Shown here in pieces: positions 45,640 to 57,249 of a DNA stretch of 64,000 bases (its first letter is position 1; each line of letters opens with the position of its first letter). The DNA lies in NCBI GenBank assembly GCA_963662175.1, contig OY759215.1:53213213-53277212 (forward strand), written 5' to 3'. A program made the position numbers and the translations under genes. The DNA is from Aradus depressus. Taxonomy: Eukaryota > Arthropoda > Insecta > Hemiptera > Aradidae. A model generated the notes under the pieces. The model made no database searches. It had not been told where the DNA came from and was given only the letters and a program-made list of their open reading frames with translations.

Positions 45640-45880
45640 GTATGAAATATCCAGGTCTCATCTCTGTTGGAGATCCGGTTTTTGTGTTGAGTACGGTGAA
45701 CCGGTTGGAGTTTACACCTGGTTCTGTGGTGACCGCCGCGAAACTAACCCGTGACGCAACTCTACATGCTTCGTCCGGTTTTATGGAACACACCCCCGCT
45801 CGCCTCACTTCTAGTCCGACCCGACCCGGTAGTTCTTGTCAGCACTCCAAACCAGTCTTTCTCCCGCAAATAAGAGAAAA
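45640..45880 (+). CDS. Candidate exon or coding fragment, unrecognised
   Basis: A tract of Ts and TTTAG (about 45,625-45,639) gives a good-looking 3' splice site, directly followed by an open frame beginning MKYPGLISVGDPVFVLS. The composition is richer in GC than the flanks and codon-like up to about 45,875 (ending near KPVFLPQI). It then runs into A-rich sequence with no GT donor, so if real it would be a terminal exon. The minus strand is open too (45,614-45,808). I recognise no domain, and a fragment of an unknown transposon is equally possible. Confidence 0.28.
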
Positions 45881-46253
45881 AAAAAGTTGCTTTTGTGTCC
45901 AATACCTAACCAGAATTTCCAGATTTTTTAGTCCGTATATACAGATCATTCAATGTAATATTTCGCATACACTTAATACATTTCAAACTGTTTGGAAATT
46001 ATAACTGTGAAAGTTTCATTTTCTCGAGTTGAAGGTTCTTTTTTTAAATGGCTGCCACTTTTGGCACCTCCCAAAAGTTTATACTTAATCCTCATGACTC
46101 GTAAAAACTCGGAATCAATTTCTTAAAGTAAAAAAGGGAATGTAGTTGGCCTAAAAAATAAAAAAAAAAATGTTGAAATTTGTATAGAATTTGCAAATTT
46201 TCAACAGGTGATATTTTGTGATTATTTTCTGGTATTGTATAACCTTATAGTTA

Positions 46254-46488
46254 TTTGTGACTCATGCCCCTACCTTTAACTACGAAGTCATTTCGCCTCC
46301 TACCAGAGCACTCGGAGTCTTAGATAGTTTTCTACCTAAGGTTTATTCACCTAGGGTAGCGGTCTTTAACGAGTACCTGACTTCGCACAGGCTCGGGACC
46401 CTCGCTTAACGACCCATCCAAAGGACGGAGTACTCAAGGTTTTTTTTACCTCCCAGATAAAAAATCTAAGGGCCTCGACCGGGTTTCG
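46254..46488 (-). mobile_element. SINE S1, head truncated
   Basis: 3' half to box B remnant (ACCGGGTTTCG), then directly GC-rich sequence. Confidence 0.75.
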
Positions 46489-46861
46489 CTGTTTTATTTT
46501 GTTTTTTTTCACGGGTGCTCCGGCAAATCACCCGGCCCGATATTGTCGGGGGAAGAGGTACTTATTAATTGGTTTTGTTTACAAAGTTTTTGGCTATGGA
46601 TGTCTGGGGGCGACAGCCTCTGGTCCCTTACGTGACAGACAGGCGCTCTCAGATCTTCTAGGGTTTCGGCTGCCTGATGGCGCCGAGAGAGCTCGATATC
46701 GATGGAGTGGGGCTGCTTCTACTTTGCGGTCGCCGGGGGTAGACTTCTGGCCGGCCCCGGCACCACACAAAAGGATTTTTTCTGTTCCCGCCAGGAGGTG
46801 ACAAACCGGCCGAACACCGGATAATTTGACTCCGTCATCAATTCCGGCAGGATCAATCCCA
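46489..46861 (+). other. GC-rich insert of unknown origin between two S1 pieces
   Basis: About 370 bp, rich in CCGG and GGGG, lies between a truncated reverse S1 and a short forward S1 tail. It starts with a T run and contains a 100-codon frame (46,499-46,801) that I do not recognise. It might be the 5' part of a retroposon. Confidence 0.4.
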
Positions 46862-46921
46862 GATACGCGCTCTGATAGTAGGCGATATGAGTTCGTAGTG
46901 TAGACTGGGCATGAGTCTCAT
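46862..46921 (+). mobile_element. SINE S1, short 3' tail
   Basis: CGCTCTGATAGTAGGCGATA to GGGCATGAGTCTCAT. Confidence 0.6.
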
Positions 46922-47439
46922 TCCGATGAAAATCTTCTCCTACTTCGTTTAGTAGTAATTAAAATTATATTATATTTTAGTAGTTCTGGTAAAGAAGCAG
47001 TTTCAATAATGGGTATTTTTGTTGAAATTAATGTACTTTTCGTCCAGTGCCTCCTCATAGTCTCCACAGATCAACGGTGGACGCAGACTGTTTTCCTATA
47101 TTCTTTCCGAGAACTGTCTTTGCAGAAGTTTCATGAGTCATCAGCCGCAGAGTGCTGTCAGCAACTTTGATGCCTGCTTATTAGCCTATTCTTTATCTCT
47201 TACTCACACTCATATCTCATTCATACAATATCAATTCGAAAAAATACCTTGAGGACCCCGTCCTTTGGAGAAAGCCTGGTTAGATACATTATATATAACT
47301 TATACAAATGATGTAATGTATCCGAAATAACAATTTTGATCCTCTCATCCGGTCCTTTTAGATAAGCGTACAGGAGTTTTGCGTTTTGTCTAGTCTCTTC
47401 GAGAATTATCATAATATGACTTCTGAAGGCAACATAGTA

Positions 47440-47727
47440 GGGCGCCGATAGCTCAGAGCTAGCGTGCTTGCCTACTCAGCTCAAGATAGCGGGTTCGAAA
47501 CCCGGCCGGTTAGTTTTTTTATCTGGGAGGTGAAAAAGCGGTAAGCGATGATGCCGAGATGTTAGGTACTCGTCAACGACTAGATGAATAAATCTAGGTA
47601 GGCAATAAACCTAGTTTAGGATTCTTACTATAGAGTAGGGCTCATACCGCCACCAGAGTGACGAAAGAGCGTTCTGGTAGTAGGCGATGTGACTTTGTAG
47701 TTAAAACTCTGGCTTGAGTTACATTTT
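47440..47727 (+). mobile_element. SINE S1, near full length
   Basis: Head GGGCGCCGATAGCTCAG, box B GGTTCGAAACC, small deletion after the stem. Confidence 0.85.
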
Positions 47728-48146
47728 AATTTGTGCGTTCATTTATAGGAATCTCATTTCTCATTATGTTAACCACTTCTTGCTGAAAACGTTTCCATGT
47801 TCCTCGACTTAATAATGGCCGAATACTGAGCCACACTGTTGACTGGAAGTGTCTACGTGCACTTTTAAGGCTGGGCCCGTCCTCGAAGTGTTGGCCTTGG
47901 TGTGTAGAGGTGGTGCTCCTGAAGTGCATCGATGACTACTCTGCGAACCTGTTATCTGCATCAGGAATGTAACAGGACTCACTGACATTCACTCAAACTG
48001 ATCCTTGCACTTCTCACATAGTTCTCCACTCGCCAAAACTCCCATCTCCTTATATGTGACTCATTAAAGCCTTAATATGTGTAAAGAATGTTGAAATGAA
48101 GTGTGATGAATTTCATTATTGAAGTGTTTGTTTATAGAGGTTTATT
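47728..48146. other. Nothing recognised
   Basis: A 67-codon minus frame (47,726-47,929) has no known domain. Confidence 0.45.
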
Positions 48147-48592
48147 CTACGAAGTATAGAGGATGTTATGTAATCAGTTATAAATTTTATGTTGTTTCTT
48201 CAGAATTTCGTATTCAAATTTTAAAAAAAAAAAAATTCCTGTCTTTCTTTGAACACGATAAGTCCCGATAGAATGAAGATATCGTCACGAAAATGTATAC
48301 ATGTTTCCAGAATCCCATAAGGTCTACGCCTATTATGTTTCAGCCAAATCGACCTAAAGTATTCCACGATATAGTAATTGTTAAATTAATGAATGTTTCG
48401 ACACGAAATTTTATATGTAAATCCGAAACCTCATAAGAATGACGCCAAATCGGTCAAAAAGTACGAGTAGTGGGGAATCAGAGAAAGGGGCGGCCTAACT
48501 CAAAAATAATTATAACTGTCTCTCAGTAAGACACCTATTGATTTTCAACCAAATTGGTAAATTTGGGGGGAGAGCGAAAACTTAATTCGTGT
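48147..48592 (+). mobile_element. Family A, near full length
   Basis: ACGAAGTATAGAGGATGTTA, two body units, GAGAGCGAAAACTTAATTCG. Confidence 0.82.
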
Positions 48593-48707
48593 TTTTTATT
48601 AGTTCACCAGAGAGAAAAAATTCTTTGATATTCGTGAATCTTTTCGAAAACTTGTCTTGTGAGTCGCTGCTGCTCTGCATGTCCGGATTCCGGAAGTCAT
48701 GTGTTCC

Positions 48708-48795
48708 CCCGCTTAACGTTCCATCCGAAGGACGGCATGCTTAAGGTTTTTAGGTAGGCTAGCACGCTACCTCTGAGCGCCCTTCTAGGTAACTC
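48708..48795 (-). mobile_element. SINE S1, fragment with large internal deletion
   Basis: GCTTAACGTTCCATCCGAAGG followed by a shortened head ending GAGCGCCC. Confidence 0.6.
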
Positions 48796-49577
48796 ATATG
48801 ATTATCTATTATATATGATAATAATAAATTGTAACCTAGAACATAATAAATAAATTGGTGGCAACAGTGTTGTGATAATGAGGAATATAAGTGTATCCTG
48901 TCTCAGCACTGTAAATTACGTTCTGCAAATGACATTGAAAAAATACAAATGTAAACAAAAATGGCGGCTCATTTTTCAATGCCAGCTCAAATAGATGAAC
49001 AGCACGTGCAAGTAATGATAGGTTTATTAAAAAATGTTTTATAATTGGAGGTTGGTTAGAAACAAATAAATATACAATAACATTTCCGTAATCGTATATT
49101 GTACATAATGTATTATTTTTTTATATTCTCTGTATTTCATAGTTAATCATGACAGCAGAAATTGTTACTGTCACTTAAGATTCTCGCTGTAATGTTAGAT
49201 CACTGCTCTGTAGAGGCTAGGCGTTCAGATGCACTGCCAGGCCACATGAGCTAGTCACTGTCATGTTCGCTTGAGTCAGAGGGGTGGGTTTGTGGGCAAA
49301 ATATTTGAAGCTAGTGTTTCAATGAGAGAATTGGCGTGTGATTTTGCGTATCTTGTCTCAACTGTGGAGAGCAATAACGCAAAAACATGGATAAAACCTT
49401 TGTGCGAAAAACAGTTTTTTTGTTACTCGTTTCCTTGATTTTTGCGAAAACAGACGGTTCTATCGAAAAACTACGCATTACAAAATATCAATGATAACTG
49501 ACATTATTGCAGAGATATTGTGAAATAATTCAAATGAACTTGAAAGAAATAAAACTTGTTTATTTATGGTATTGTCT
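48796..49577. other. Possible LTR leader and short gag-like start
   Basis: AATAAATTGGTGGCAACAG (48,850-48,868) resembles the end of an LTR and its leader. ATGGCGGCTCATTTTTCAATG opens a 27-codon frame at 48,961. Evidence is thin. Confidence 0.2.
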
Positions 49578-49775
49578 AATTTCTCTACTGTGGGAGTCCT
49601 ACATTTTGTCAACCAAGTTTTATCATACTAAAGACTTTAACGAATATTTGACGTCGTAAAGACTCGGGACAATCGCTTAACCTCCCATCCGAAAGACGGC
49701 GTGGTCAAGGGTTTTTCACCTTACAGATGAAAACCCTAAGGGCCTCGGCCGAGTTTCGAAAACGCGATCTTGAGC
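49578..49775 (-). mobile_element. SINE S1, head truncated
   Basis: Stem variant GGGTTTTTCA/TGAAAACCC and box B remnant. Confidence 0.72.
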
Positions 49776-50067
49776 GTTGTTTCTAATGAAAAGAAGTTAT
49801 TTTGATAAAATCAAATTTTTTTTCACAGTAATACTAAATATGACATACGATCTGTATAAAAAAAAAAAGTCAATATCGTTCCAAGAATGCCGAATTTTCA
49901 ATTTAACCGCGACACACTCTTTTGGTATTCTAAACGTATGGGGGAAGAATAACGGTGTGTGCTATAATGACATGAACTTGCAGAGAAAATGATTCATAGT
50001 AGACATTATCTTTACACAGTTGTAACACACAACATCTGCACACACACATCCACTCTTGTCATTATAA

Positions 50068-50108
50068 GACCCTGAAAGAGGAAAAAAATAGTTTCCGAAA
50101 CGTTGGCT
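50068..50108 (+). ncRNA. Weak hammerhead-like motif, family F
   Basis: Reads CCTGAAAGAGGAAA...TTTCCGAAACGTTGG. A GGAAA/TTTCC stem is followed by GAAACGTT, but the core has an extra base (CTGAAAGA). Single copy in the window. Confidence 0.3.
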
Positions 50109-50239
50109 AAATACTTAGTTTCTTATTTACAGGACAGAACCTAAACTTCCAACAGTGTTTCAGACAAAAATTGTTCAGATATGATCTTAAAAATGAGATA
50201 CTACTCGAAAGGCGAACGAGGTTCTTACGATGTCTGCAA

Positions 50240-50362
50240 GCTTATACGATGTCAGGTAATCGTTAATGACTAGTTAGGCAACATTCAAGTGCCTCACTGC
50301 AGTGGGGCTCCTGGTAGTAGGTGATATGACCTCGTATTTAAAGCCCGTACGCTAGTTATTAA
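50240..50362 (+). mobile_element. SINE S1, 3' part
   Basis: TACGATGTCAGGTAATCGTT to AAAGCCCGTACGCTAGTTATT, shortened. Confidence 0.65.
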
Positions 50363-50904
50363 ACGACTTTCTTGAGATAATCGCCTGGTATGGTGCTTTC
50401 CGTGGTCATGTGACACATCGATTGAAAGACAGTTTTGTGCGCTTTTCGAAGGTTAGAAGCAGGGAGTGTTTCATTTTTTGGAGTACTATAAGAAATAGTC
50501 AAATTTGAAATATCTGTTAGCAAAGAAGTGCGATAAAAGGAGCACAGGGTTGACGTATGATTTGACTGAACTGTTGAGCTGTGAGTTAGTATAGTAGTGT
50601 GGTGATGAGTGGATGATCCTTGGATGATTTGGTGTCAGAAGGACGGAGCAGTGGACAGCAGAGACCGAAAACAAAAAGGTGTCATTACGTAACAGTGTGA
50701 GGGATGTGGAGGGAGGCGTACGTTCAAGGCTAGCCCGTCCGCTTCTGATAGACCACCTACTGCAGTCACACATATTTGTCACTACTCTTCTCCTCTTATC
50801 CATTTTCGGCAAAAGTTTCTGCTAACGTCGTGATTTTGGAATTTTGTTGGAATCGCGAATGGTACGAAGCCGATCACTCAACAACCAGGGTACTTTTCGA
50901 CGAA

Positions 50905-51035
50905 ATTCCTCTTTGTAAGATGTGAAACGAGATTTCTCATAGAAATTAGAGACGTTGTCTTCCCTGTGTATTTTTTATCAGAACCGAGTTTCAAAGGAAC
51001 TGCGTCATCATCAGTAGCACATCTGCGAATACATA
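50905..51035 (-). mobile_element. Family C terminus, single decayed arm
   Basis: Contains the AGATGTGAAACGAGATTTCT leader shared with 24,592 and 37,877, GTTGTCTTCCC, and a minus-strand CTGATGATGACGC core whose second stem strand is mutated. Confidence 0.55.
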
Positions 51036-51252
51036 TAAAATATAAATATGAAGAAGTAACTCGCACAATTATTAAACTATCAGTACAGTATAACAAAATA
51101 AAATAAAACTTGGGTAACATCCGTGTAGTGCGGTGTCTAACCGAACACTGGCAAATATCTCAAAGGGGATGGGATATGAGAATCATTCACGCACTCTAGA
51201 ATACACGCAAATAAATACTTTTACATTCATTCAAAATAATGTGCAATTAATA

Positions 51253-51483
51253 TCGGCGCTCGTAGCGGTTAGCCTACTGTCAAGGCCTTTGAATTTTTTA
51301 TCTGGGACGTAAAAACACCTTGAGCATGTCGTCCTTCGGATGGTACGTAAAGCGATGGTCCCGAGCATGTACGATCTCATCTGGTACTCGTTAAAGATCC
51401 CCTACCGTAAGTTACAAAAGAGTGCTCTGGTTCAGAGCGATATATCCTCGTAATTAAAGCCCGGGCATGAGTTATAATAACTA
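51253..51483 (+). mobile_element. SINE S1, tRNA head mostly deleted
   Basis: CGGCGCTCGTAGCGGTTAGC then the stem and the 3' module to GCATGAGTTATAATAACTA. Box B is missing. Confidence 0.72.
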
Positions 51484-51984
51484 TAATATTATAATATTCA
51501 TTCCAAAATCCTTCATAAAATAGCTAAAACTCACATTGGCCAATTGGCTTGGTGAATTTGCACATTGACTGGTGAATGTGTACATTACCCGTAACGTATG
51601 TACAAAGAGGGAGTAGGACTCAACACCAAGCCATGATACTTAAGGACACGTGATCAGGGCAATATAACTGCCACAAAATGATTCCTGTAAATAAGTATAT
51701 TTCGTGAACAGTTGAAATTTCCGACAGCAACATTGTATCTTCATTATCTGTAGAGTTATTTTAAGGTCCAGAATTTAATTTTATTTTTAAAATGCATTTG
51801 ATAAGCTATTAATAAAACGTGAATAAATATAAAAACATTTTGTTTTTCCTTTTTATATTTTTGTTTTGATGTTTCTAAATTTGAAATTTGTCCTTGCTTA
51901 GCGTTGTTCATATTTGATTTGTCCACATATCTATTTTCACTAGATCCAACACTCATTTCATTTAAAATAAAATTTTGACTTATG

Positions 51985-52240
51985 TAGGGGGCTTTTGAAT
52001 TCTCGCACAAAATGTTGTGCCAATATATGCATTACATCGGATTGGATTACTTCTCCTCTGATCTCCAACTTCTCTTCGGCCGATTTTGTTTAAAATCAAT
52101 AGTTGACTTACATAAAAACTCCTGGGATAGGGGAGGGGGTTAACTCAAAACCCCGAATAACTGGCCTATATAATGAATTTATTGACACAAGATTTAGTTT
52201 GAGGATTTAGAAGCCACAATGTATGTCAATTATTGATTCT
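51985..52240. mobile_element. Family A, reverse and forward pieces
   Basis: 51,985-52,110 is reverse body; 52,115-52,240 is forward, with GATTTAGAAGCCACAATG. Confidence 0.65.
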
Positions 52241-53041
52241 AAGGTTTTTACCTTTTTTTTTTCCTTTCTTCCAAAAATGAAAATGATTGATTACTTATTC
52301 GATTCATGTCTTCTGGAATCGTTCAGTTAAATTTCGAAGAACCTGAAAAAAACCTCATTAGGATGAGATTACCTAAAATACCTAATCATGAAAAAAAAAA
52401 AAAAAAAATGCGATTTGAGGAAGAATAACAAATGTTTCGATTCGTATTTCGATGAAAATCGGATGTTGGAGCGGTGGGGACTGTTTACGTTTACGTAGGG
52501 GAGAGGGGGCTAATGCCATTAGTTTCTCTTGCTCTCGTGTTGCAGCTATACAGAAAAATGTCGAAGACAAAATCGCATTTGCTGCGGCAGTGGGTAGACG
52601 ACGATTGCCATTTTATTTCTGACGGCTAAGTGATATTCTATCAAGGAAGCTTCTCAACTTCACAGTATAAATCCTAGAAAAGTCCTTTCTGCTGCAATCA
52701 GGAGAAGGATTCAATTATTTTACTAGTTCCTTTTATTTTAATTCTGTGTAAATTTTTTGTTTTTCTTTTTTAATATGTCTTAATCATGTTCTATAATAAT
52801 GTTTTATTTGAATTTAATTTTTTTAAACCTATTAAAATTCCAAATTCTGTATTCAAATGTTATATTGTGACCTATTCAGCTTTTTTGTAACCCAAAATAT
52901 CCTATTCAGGTTTTTTCGAGACCTTAAATAACCTTAAAAGTCTTTTTCAAGAAAAAACCTATTTCTCCTGTTACAAAAACCTAATCGGAGACTTTGTTGT
53001 ACCTAAAAATCCGGTCTCTGATTGACTAAATAAAGCTAGAA
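52241..53041. other. AT-rich, nothing recognised
   Basis: Includes an A run near 52,391-52,408. Confidence 0.5.
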
Positions 53042-53250
53042 TCACCTGGGTTTATATTTGATTATATAATTAAATACAGGAGATCTCGATGACTGAGTTG
53101 TTAGATCCACTGGCGAAAGGTTCATATTGTCAAAATATTCCTTTTCCGTGTGACTGTAGTGACTGGTTGAGAACCAGTTGCTAATCGACGTAGCACTTGG
53201 TTGAGTCCTGGAACTCTCGGTGTTGTGGGGCGGCTTAGCTATTAGATTGT
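53042..53250 (-). CDS. Possible exon or transposon fragment, unrecognised
   Basis: On the minus strand a tract ending GCTCTCAG is followed by an open frame (RNNLIAKPPHNTESSRTQ, then FDNMNLSPVDLTTQSSRSP) that ends near a possible donor AG-GTGATT. The Ser/Thr-rich composition looks more coding-like than most frames here. No family is recognised. The acceptor lacks a long pyrimidine tract, so confidence is low. Confidence 0.2.
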
Positions 53251-53705
53251 TTCGGCTGAGAGCACCCACCACCACAATTGGTGGACATCGAACTCTTCTC
53301 TCTTCTCAATAAAGCCAACTGTCAAAAAGTTGAGAAACCTGGACATATTGTGGAGCTTATAATAAATAAACAAAACAAAACATATTTTTCAATGATACTT
53401 AACAATTTTTGCAGAGATATTGTGAAACATTTAATAAAAACGTATGTTTCTTAAAATGTTGTCTATTTCATGAAATATATATAATAAATGGGAATACTTT
53501 CGGTATTGCTAACATCTTCAGCCACGACTTAACAAATACTTAATTTAGTACGAAGATCAACAGGTCCTCATTCCGAATTGTCCATTCTGCAGCCCCCATG
53601 TTCTTGAAAATATGGAAAATATTAAAACTAAATTTCATCTCAAAATAAGAAAAATTATTATAGTATCAATGCTGATTAAAATACAAATATGTATGTATGA
53701 AATAG

Positions 53706-53967
53706 AGGGCGCCGGTAGCTCAGTGGCCGAGGCCCTTAGTTTATTTTATCTGGGAGGTAAAATAAACTCAAGCACGCCGTCCTTCGGATGGAACGTTAAG
53801 CAATGGTCCCGAACTTGTACGATGTCAGGTACTCGTTAAAGACCCCTACCCTAGGTGAATAAACCAGTATAATCGGGCTCATGTCCACCAGAGTGACGAA
53901 AAAGCCATCTGGTAGTAGGCGATAAGACCTTGTAGTTAAAGCCCGGGCATGTCACAAAAACTAACTA
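53706..53967 (+). mobile_element. SINE S1 lacking box B
   Basis: GGGCGCCGGTAGCTCAGTGG joins directly to CCGAGGCCC, a clean deletion of the tRNA body between box A and after box B. The rest is intact. Confidence 0.85.
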
Positions 53968-54011
53968 TATGAAATAAATCAAAGAGGACAATAATAAATA
54001 TAAGAATAATA

Positions 54012-54138
54012 ATAGACAGTTTTGAGGAAGTTAGTACGTATACACAAAGACTGGAGGATTATATTAAAATATGTACTTTTTTCACCTATAATATAAATCC
54101 TCCAGCCTCTGTGTACGTACTTACTTACTCAAGTCTGT
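54012..54138. mobile_element. Short foldback hairpin element
   Basis: Arms of about 53 bp, containing CTGGAGGATTATATT and AATATAAATCCTCCAG, face each other across about 25 bp. The element abuts the start of a family A fragment. Confidence 0.55.
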
Positions 54139-54382
54139 CAATTTTCAGCCATATCAGTCGCAAGGTAAGAGGGGGATCTGGGTAAGGGCTGAAATCCAAA
54201 ATCCTAATTACTGCCAATGTAACGAATGTATCAAGATGACATTTAGTATGATGATTCAGAAGTTCCTTATTGAGACACCTATATATTTTCAAGAAAATCG
54301 GTAGATTGGTTTAGAGGAAGAGTGCAAACTTAGTAGATGAATTAAGTAGATTGCCGATGATTGACCGACAACTTTTTGGGTG
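54137..54382 (+). mobile_element. Family A, 3' half
   Basis: CAATTTTCAGCCATATCAG to GATGATTGACCGACAAC. Confidence 0.75.
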
Positions 54383-54669
54383 CTTCCATATTGATGATGA
54401 GGGAGATGAGGTTGTATATAAAATGGAGCAGTGGCTCATGACCAGGATCCGGATAACTGGATGGAGGGGGAGGGGAGGGTGGTTGACTTTCTAGCTGCTC
54501 TAGACTGACGGCGGGTCCATCCTGGTTACTTTCTCCCCCCCTCCTACCTTCCTCTGTGTTCCTCTCGGAGAATGGAAGAGCTCCAGGTGATTGTCTTCAC
54601 TAGCCAACTCTAACACCACTTCATGGTCTTGTGGGAGTCCGAGTGCAGTCTGGGAGGTGAGGTGGGACT

Positions 54670-54945
54670 GTCCAATGTTGAAATGGACGACTAAGGGGTT
54701 CATAGTCCATGGGACCTATGTCCAGTTCCTTATGGATTATACGTAATGACTGACTTCTGATATTCTGGGTCGCACTCTGGGATGCGGGGTGGGGCGTCCA
54801 ATGTTGAAATGGACGACTAAGGGGTTCATAGTCCATGGGACCTATGTCCAGTTCCTTATGGATTATACGTAATGACTGACTTCTGATATTCTGGGTCGCA
54901 GTCTAGGATGCGGGGTGGGGCGTCCAATGTTGAAATGGACTGAGG
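54670..54945. repeat. 126-bp tandem repeat, about 2.2 copies
   Basis: GTCCAATGTTGAAATGGAC starts copies at 54,670, 54,796 and 54,922. The period is divisible by three, giving shadow frames on the minus strand. Divergence between copies is very low. Confidence 0.9.
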
Positions 54946-55047
54946 GGCAGGTACTATAACAAAAAATGTTTATTTCCGTTAAACCAATACATGATACTAG
55001 AACACACCACAAGAATGTATACAATGAGACAAAACTAATAATATAGA

Positions 55048-55393
55048 GGTTAGGTTAGGTTTTTTGACTCATGCCCGGGCTTTAACTACGAGGTCATATC
55101 GCCTACTACCAGAGCGCTCTTTCGTCACTCTGGTGGACATGAGCCCGACTCTACTGTGGGAGTCCTACATTTTGCCTATCCTAAATTTTCATTCATCTAG
55201 GGTAGGGGTCTTTAACGAGTACCTGACATCGTACAGGCTCGGGACCATCGCTTAACGTCCCATCCGAAGGACGGCGTGCTTAAGTTTATTTTACCTCCCA
55301 GATAAAATAAACTAAGGGCCTCGGTCGGGCTACGAACCCACGACCTTGAGCTCAGAAGTCAAGCACGCATACCACTGAGCTACCGGCGCCCTC
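55048..55393 (-). mobile_element. SINE S1, full length
   Basis: Tail GGTTAGGTTAGG on the + strand and head GAGCTACCGGCGCCC. Inserted in a family E element. Confidence 0.92.
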
Positions 55394-55469
55394 TCAATAT
55401 ATAGATACATTTATAATAAGTAAGCACATTTTTCAAATTAATAGAAATTATGATAACAAGTTTTTAAAA

Positions 55470-55540
55470 CTCTTCCGGAAGTGTCTTTATCACAACGATA
55501 TTTCGCGAAGTTCATACGTCCCTTCATCAATCCCAATGGG
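55470..55540 (-). ncRNA. Hammerhead-like motif, family E, second copy
   Basis: Minus strand reads TTGATGAAGGGACGTATG then CTTCGCGAAATATCGTTG. Compared with the 14.7-kb copy, the combined consensus would give a fully paired stem II (GCGACGT/ACGTCGC). Each copy carries different single changes, and here C3 is lost. Confidence 0.45.
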
Positions 55541-55765
55541 CGAGGTATAGAAAGAAATAAACAAAATAATAATAATAATAATATTTTTTTCTGAATATAA
55601 TAATAAAGAATAAAAAATACATTAAATATCATACCAAGAGAAATAAAATAAATTAGTATACAAGTAGCGAAAAATAATGATTAAACATAACGTATAATTA
55701 AGGTGTGGAGGAACTCTGCCCAAAAAATTTTGTATCAAATAATGTTTTTGTGTATAAAACACGTC

Positions 55766-56245
55766 GTGACGGGCTGGGGCGACCACCGTTCGCCACAAGT
55801 TGGTCGACCGGTCGTCGCACCACGGTCCACCATAACCTCACATTAAGCACTAGTCAGATCCCGAGATCCCTCTACAGACACGACTCTTTACCGTCGAAAA
55901 TTTATTTTATGATTTTTATTTCTTATATGTGAAGAGAAATTTTTTAAATTAAACTTTAAGTATAAGAAGGAAAGTCAAATGTAAAATAACAATTATTGAG
56001 TACTTTCTCAAAATAATTTTATTTTTTTTTATTTTTTTATTAAAATATAAAATTTCTGACTAATTTTTGTAGAAAGTTACTGCTGAGTGCTTCGGTAGAA
56101 TGTAGTTAATGTCTGGATTTAATCATCTGAAGATATTCTCTGAAGGTTTAACTTCACAATGGGTTCTTGTACTTGGGGTTCATGAGTGAAAATGGGCATA
56201 AAGAGACCAATCTCTAAAATATTGAACGTTAAGTATCTTGGTTCA
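55766..56245. other. Nothing recognised
   Basis: A 75-codon plus frame at 55,705-55,932 begins in family E sequence; not accepted. Confidence 0.45.
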
Positions 56246-56606
56246 ATCATGTGATTCACCGGCAATGTACTTCCCCAGAACGAATTAATCAATTATTTCG
56301 TTCCCTCTCCAAAACCTGGAGACCAAGGTTCTGAATCCTCATACTAAATTTTGTGTCTATTTATTCATTGCATTGGCAGGTATTAAGTTTTTGAGTCGAG
56401 CTCTTCTTCTTTGATCTTCTCTTTCCTTTCGATTTCATGATAAATTAATTTGTGCCTTTCATAAAGGGTTTTCAATTTGCATATGAAATATCCTGTTAGT
56501 AGATTCATTCTATTGGGAGTTATCGTGTTTCTAGACACACATACAGATTTTTTTTTCCTTTTTTAAAATCAGGGGGTCGAAAAATATTGAATTCCGGTGA
56601 AATCTC
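56246..56606 (-). mobile_element. Family A, cut by SINE S1
   Basis: GTGATTCACCGGCAATGTAC to GGTGAAATCTCAACATC. Confidence 0.8.
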
Positions 56607-56829
56607 AACATCCTTCGGATGGGACGTTAAGCGATGGTCCCGAGCCTGTACGATGTCAGGTACTCGTTAAAGATTCCTGCCCTAGGTGAATAAAAATTTA
56701 GGGTAGGCAAAATTTAGGACTCCCACAGTAGAGTCGGGCTCATGTCCACCAGAGTGACGAAAGAGCGTTCTGGATATGACCTCGTAGTAAAAGCTCGGGC
56801 ATGAGTCATAAAACCCAACCTAACCTACC
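56607..56829 (+). mobile_element. SINE S1, 5'-truncated
   Basis: Begins ATCCTTCGGATGGGACG next to a family A copy and ends in AACCCAACCTAACCT. Confidence 0.82.
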
Positions 56830-56865
56830 AACTATATTCTCCTTCAATTCCACTTCAGAACTGAA

Positions 56866-57118
56866 ATTGGACATGAGCCCGACTCTACAATGGGAGTCCT
56901 AAATTTTGCCTCATCTAAATATTTATCTAGGGTGAGGATCTTTAACGAGTACCTGACATCGTACAGGCCCGCTTAACGTCCCATCCGAAGGACGGCATGC
57001 TCAAGTTTTTGTTTCATCTCCCAGATTAAACAAACCAAGGCCCTCGGCCGAGTTTCGAACCTTCGAGATCTTGAGCTCAATAGCAAGCACGCAAGCCATT
57101 GAGCTACCGGCGCCCTTT
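56866..57118 (-). mobile_element. SINE S1, 3' end missing
   Basis: From GACATGAGCCCGACTC to head GAGCTACCGGCGCCC. Stem variant GTTTTTGTTT/AAACAAAC. Confidence 0.82.
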
Positions 57119-57249
57119 ATAATAATGTATATATTATAAGTTGTGGAAATACATTATTATAAAACCATTTATTGTAATGATATAAACAATCACCGACTAT
57201 ATACTTCCCCTCTTGCTTACTCTTATTAATCGATTACGTTTTCGAAGTA

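Larger units (their letters stand above)
54963..55765. mobile_element. Family E element, split by SINE S1
   Basis: Same order of blocks as 14,127-15,175: TTATTTCCGTTAAACCA, the hammerhead-like motif, then GAGGAACTCTGCC and AATAATGTTTTTG. SINE S1 is inserted at 55,048-55,393. Confidence 0.5.

Noticed and set aside
54500..54836. Minus-strand frames with repeated PLSRPFQHWT
   Set aside because: Created by the 126-bp tandem repeat.
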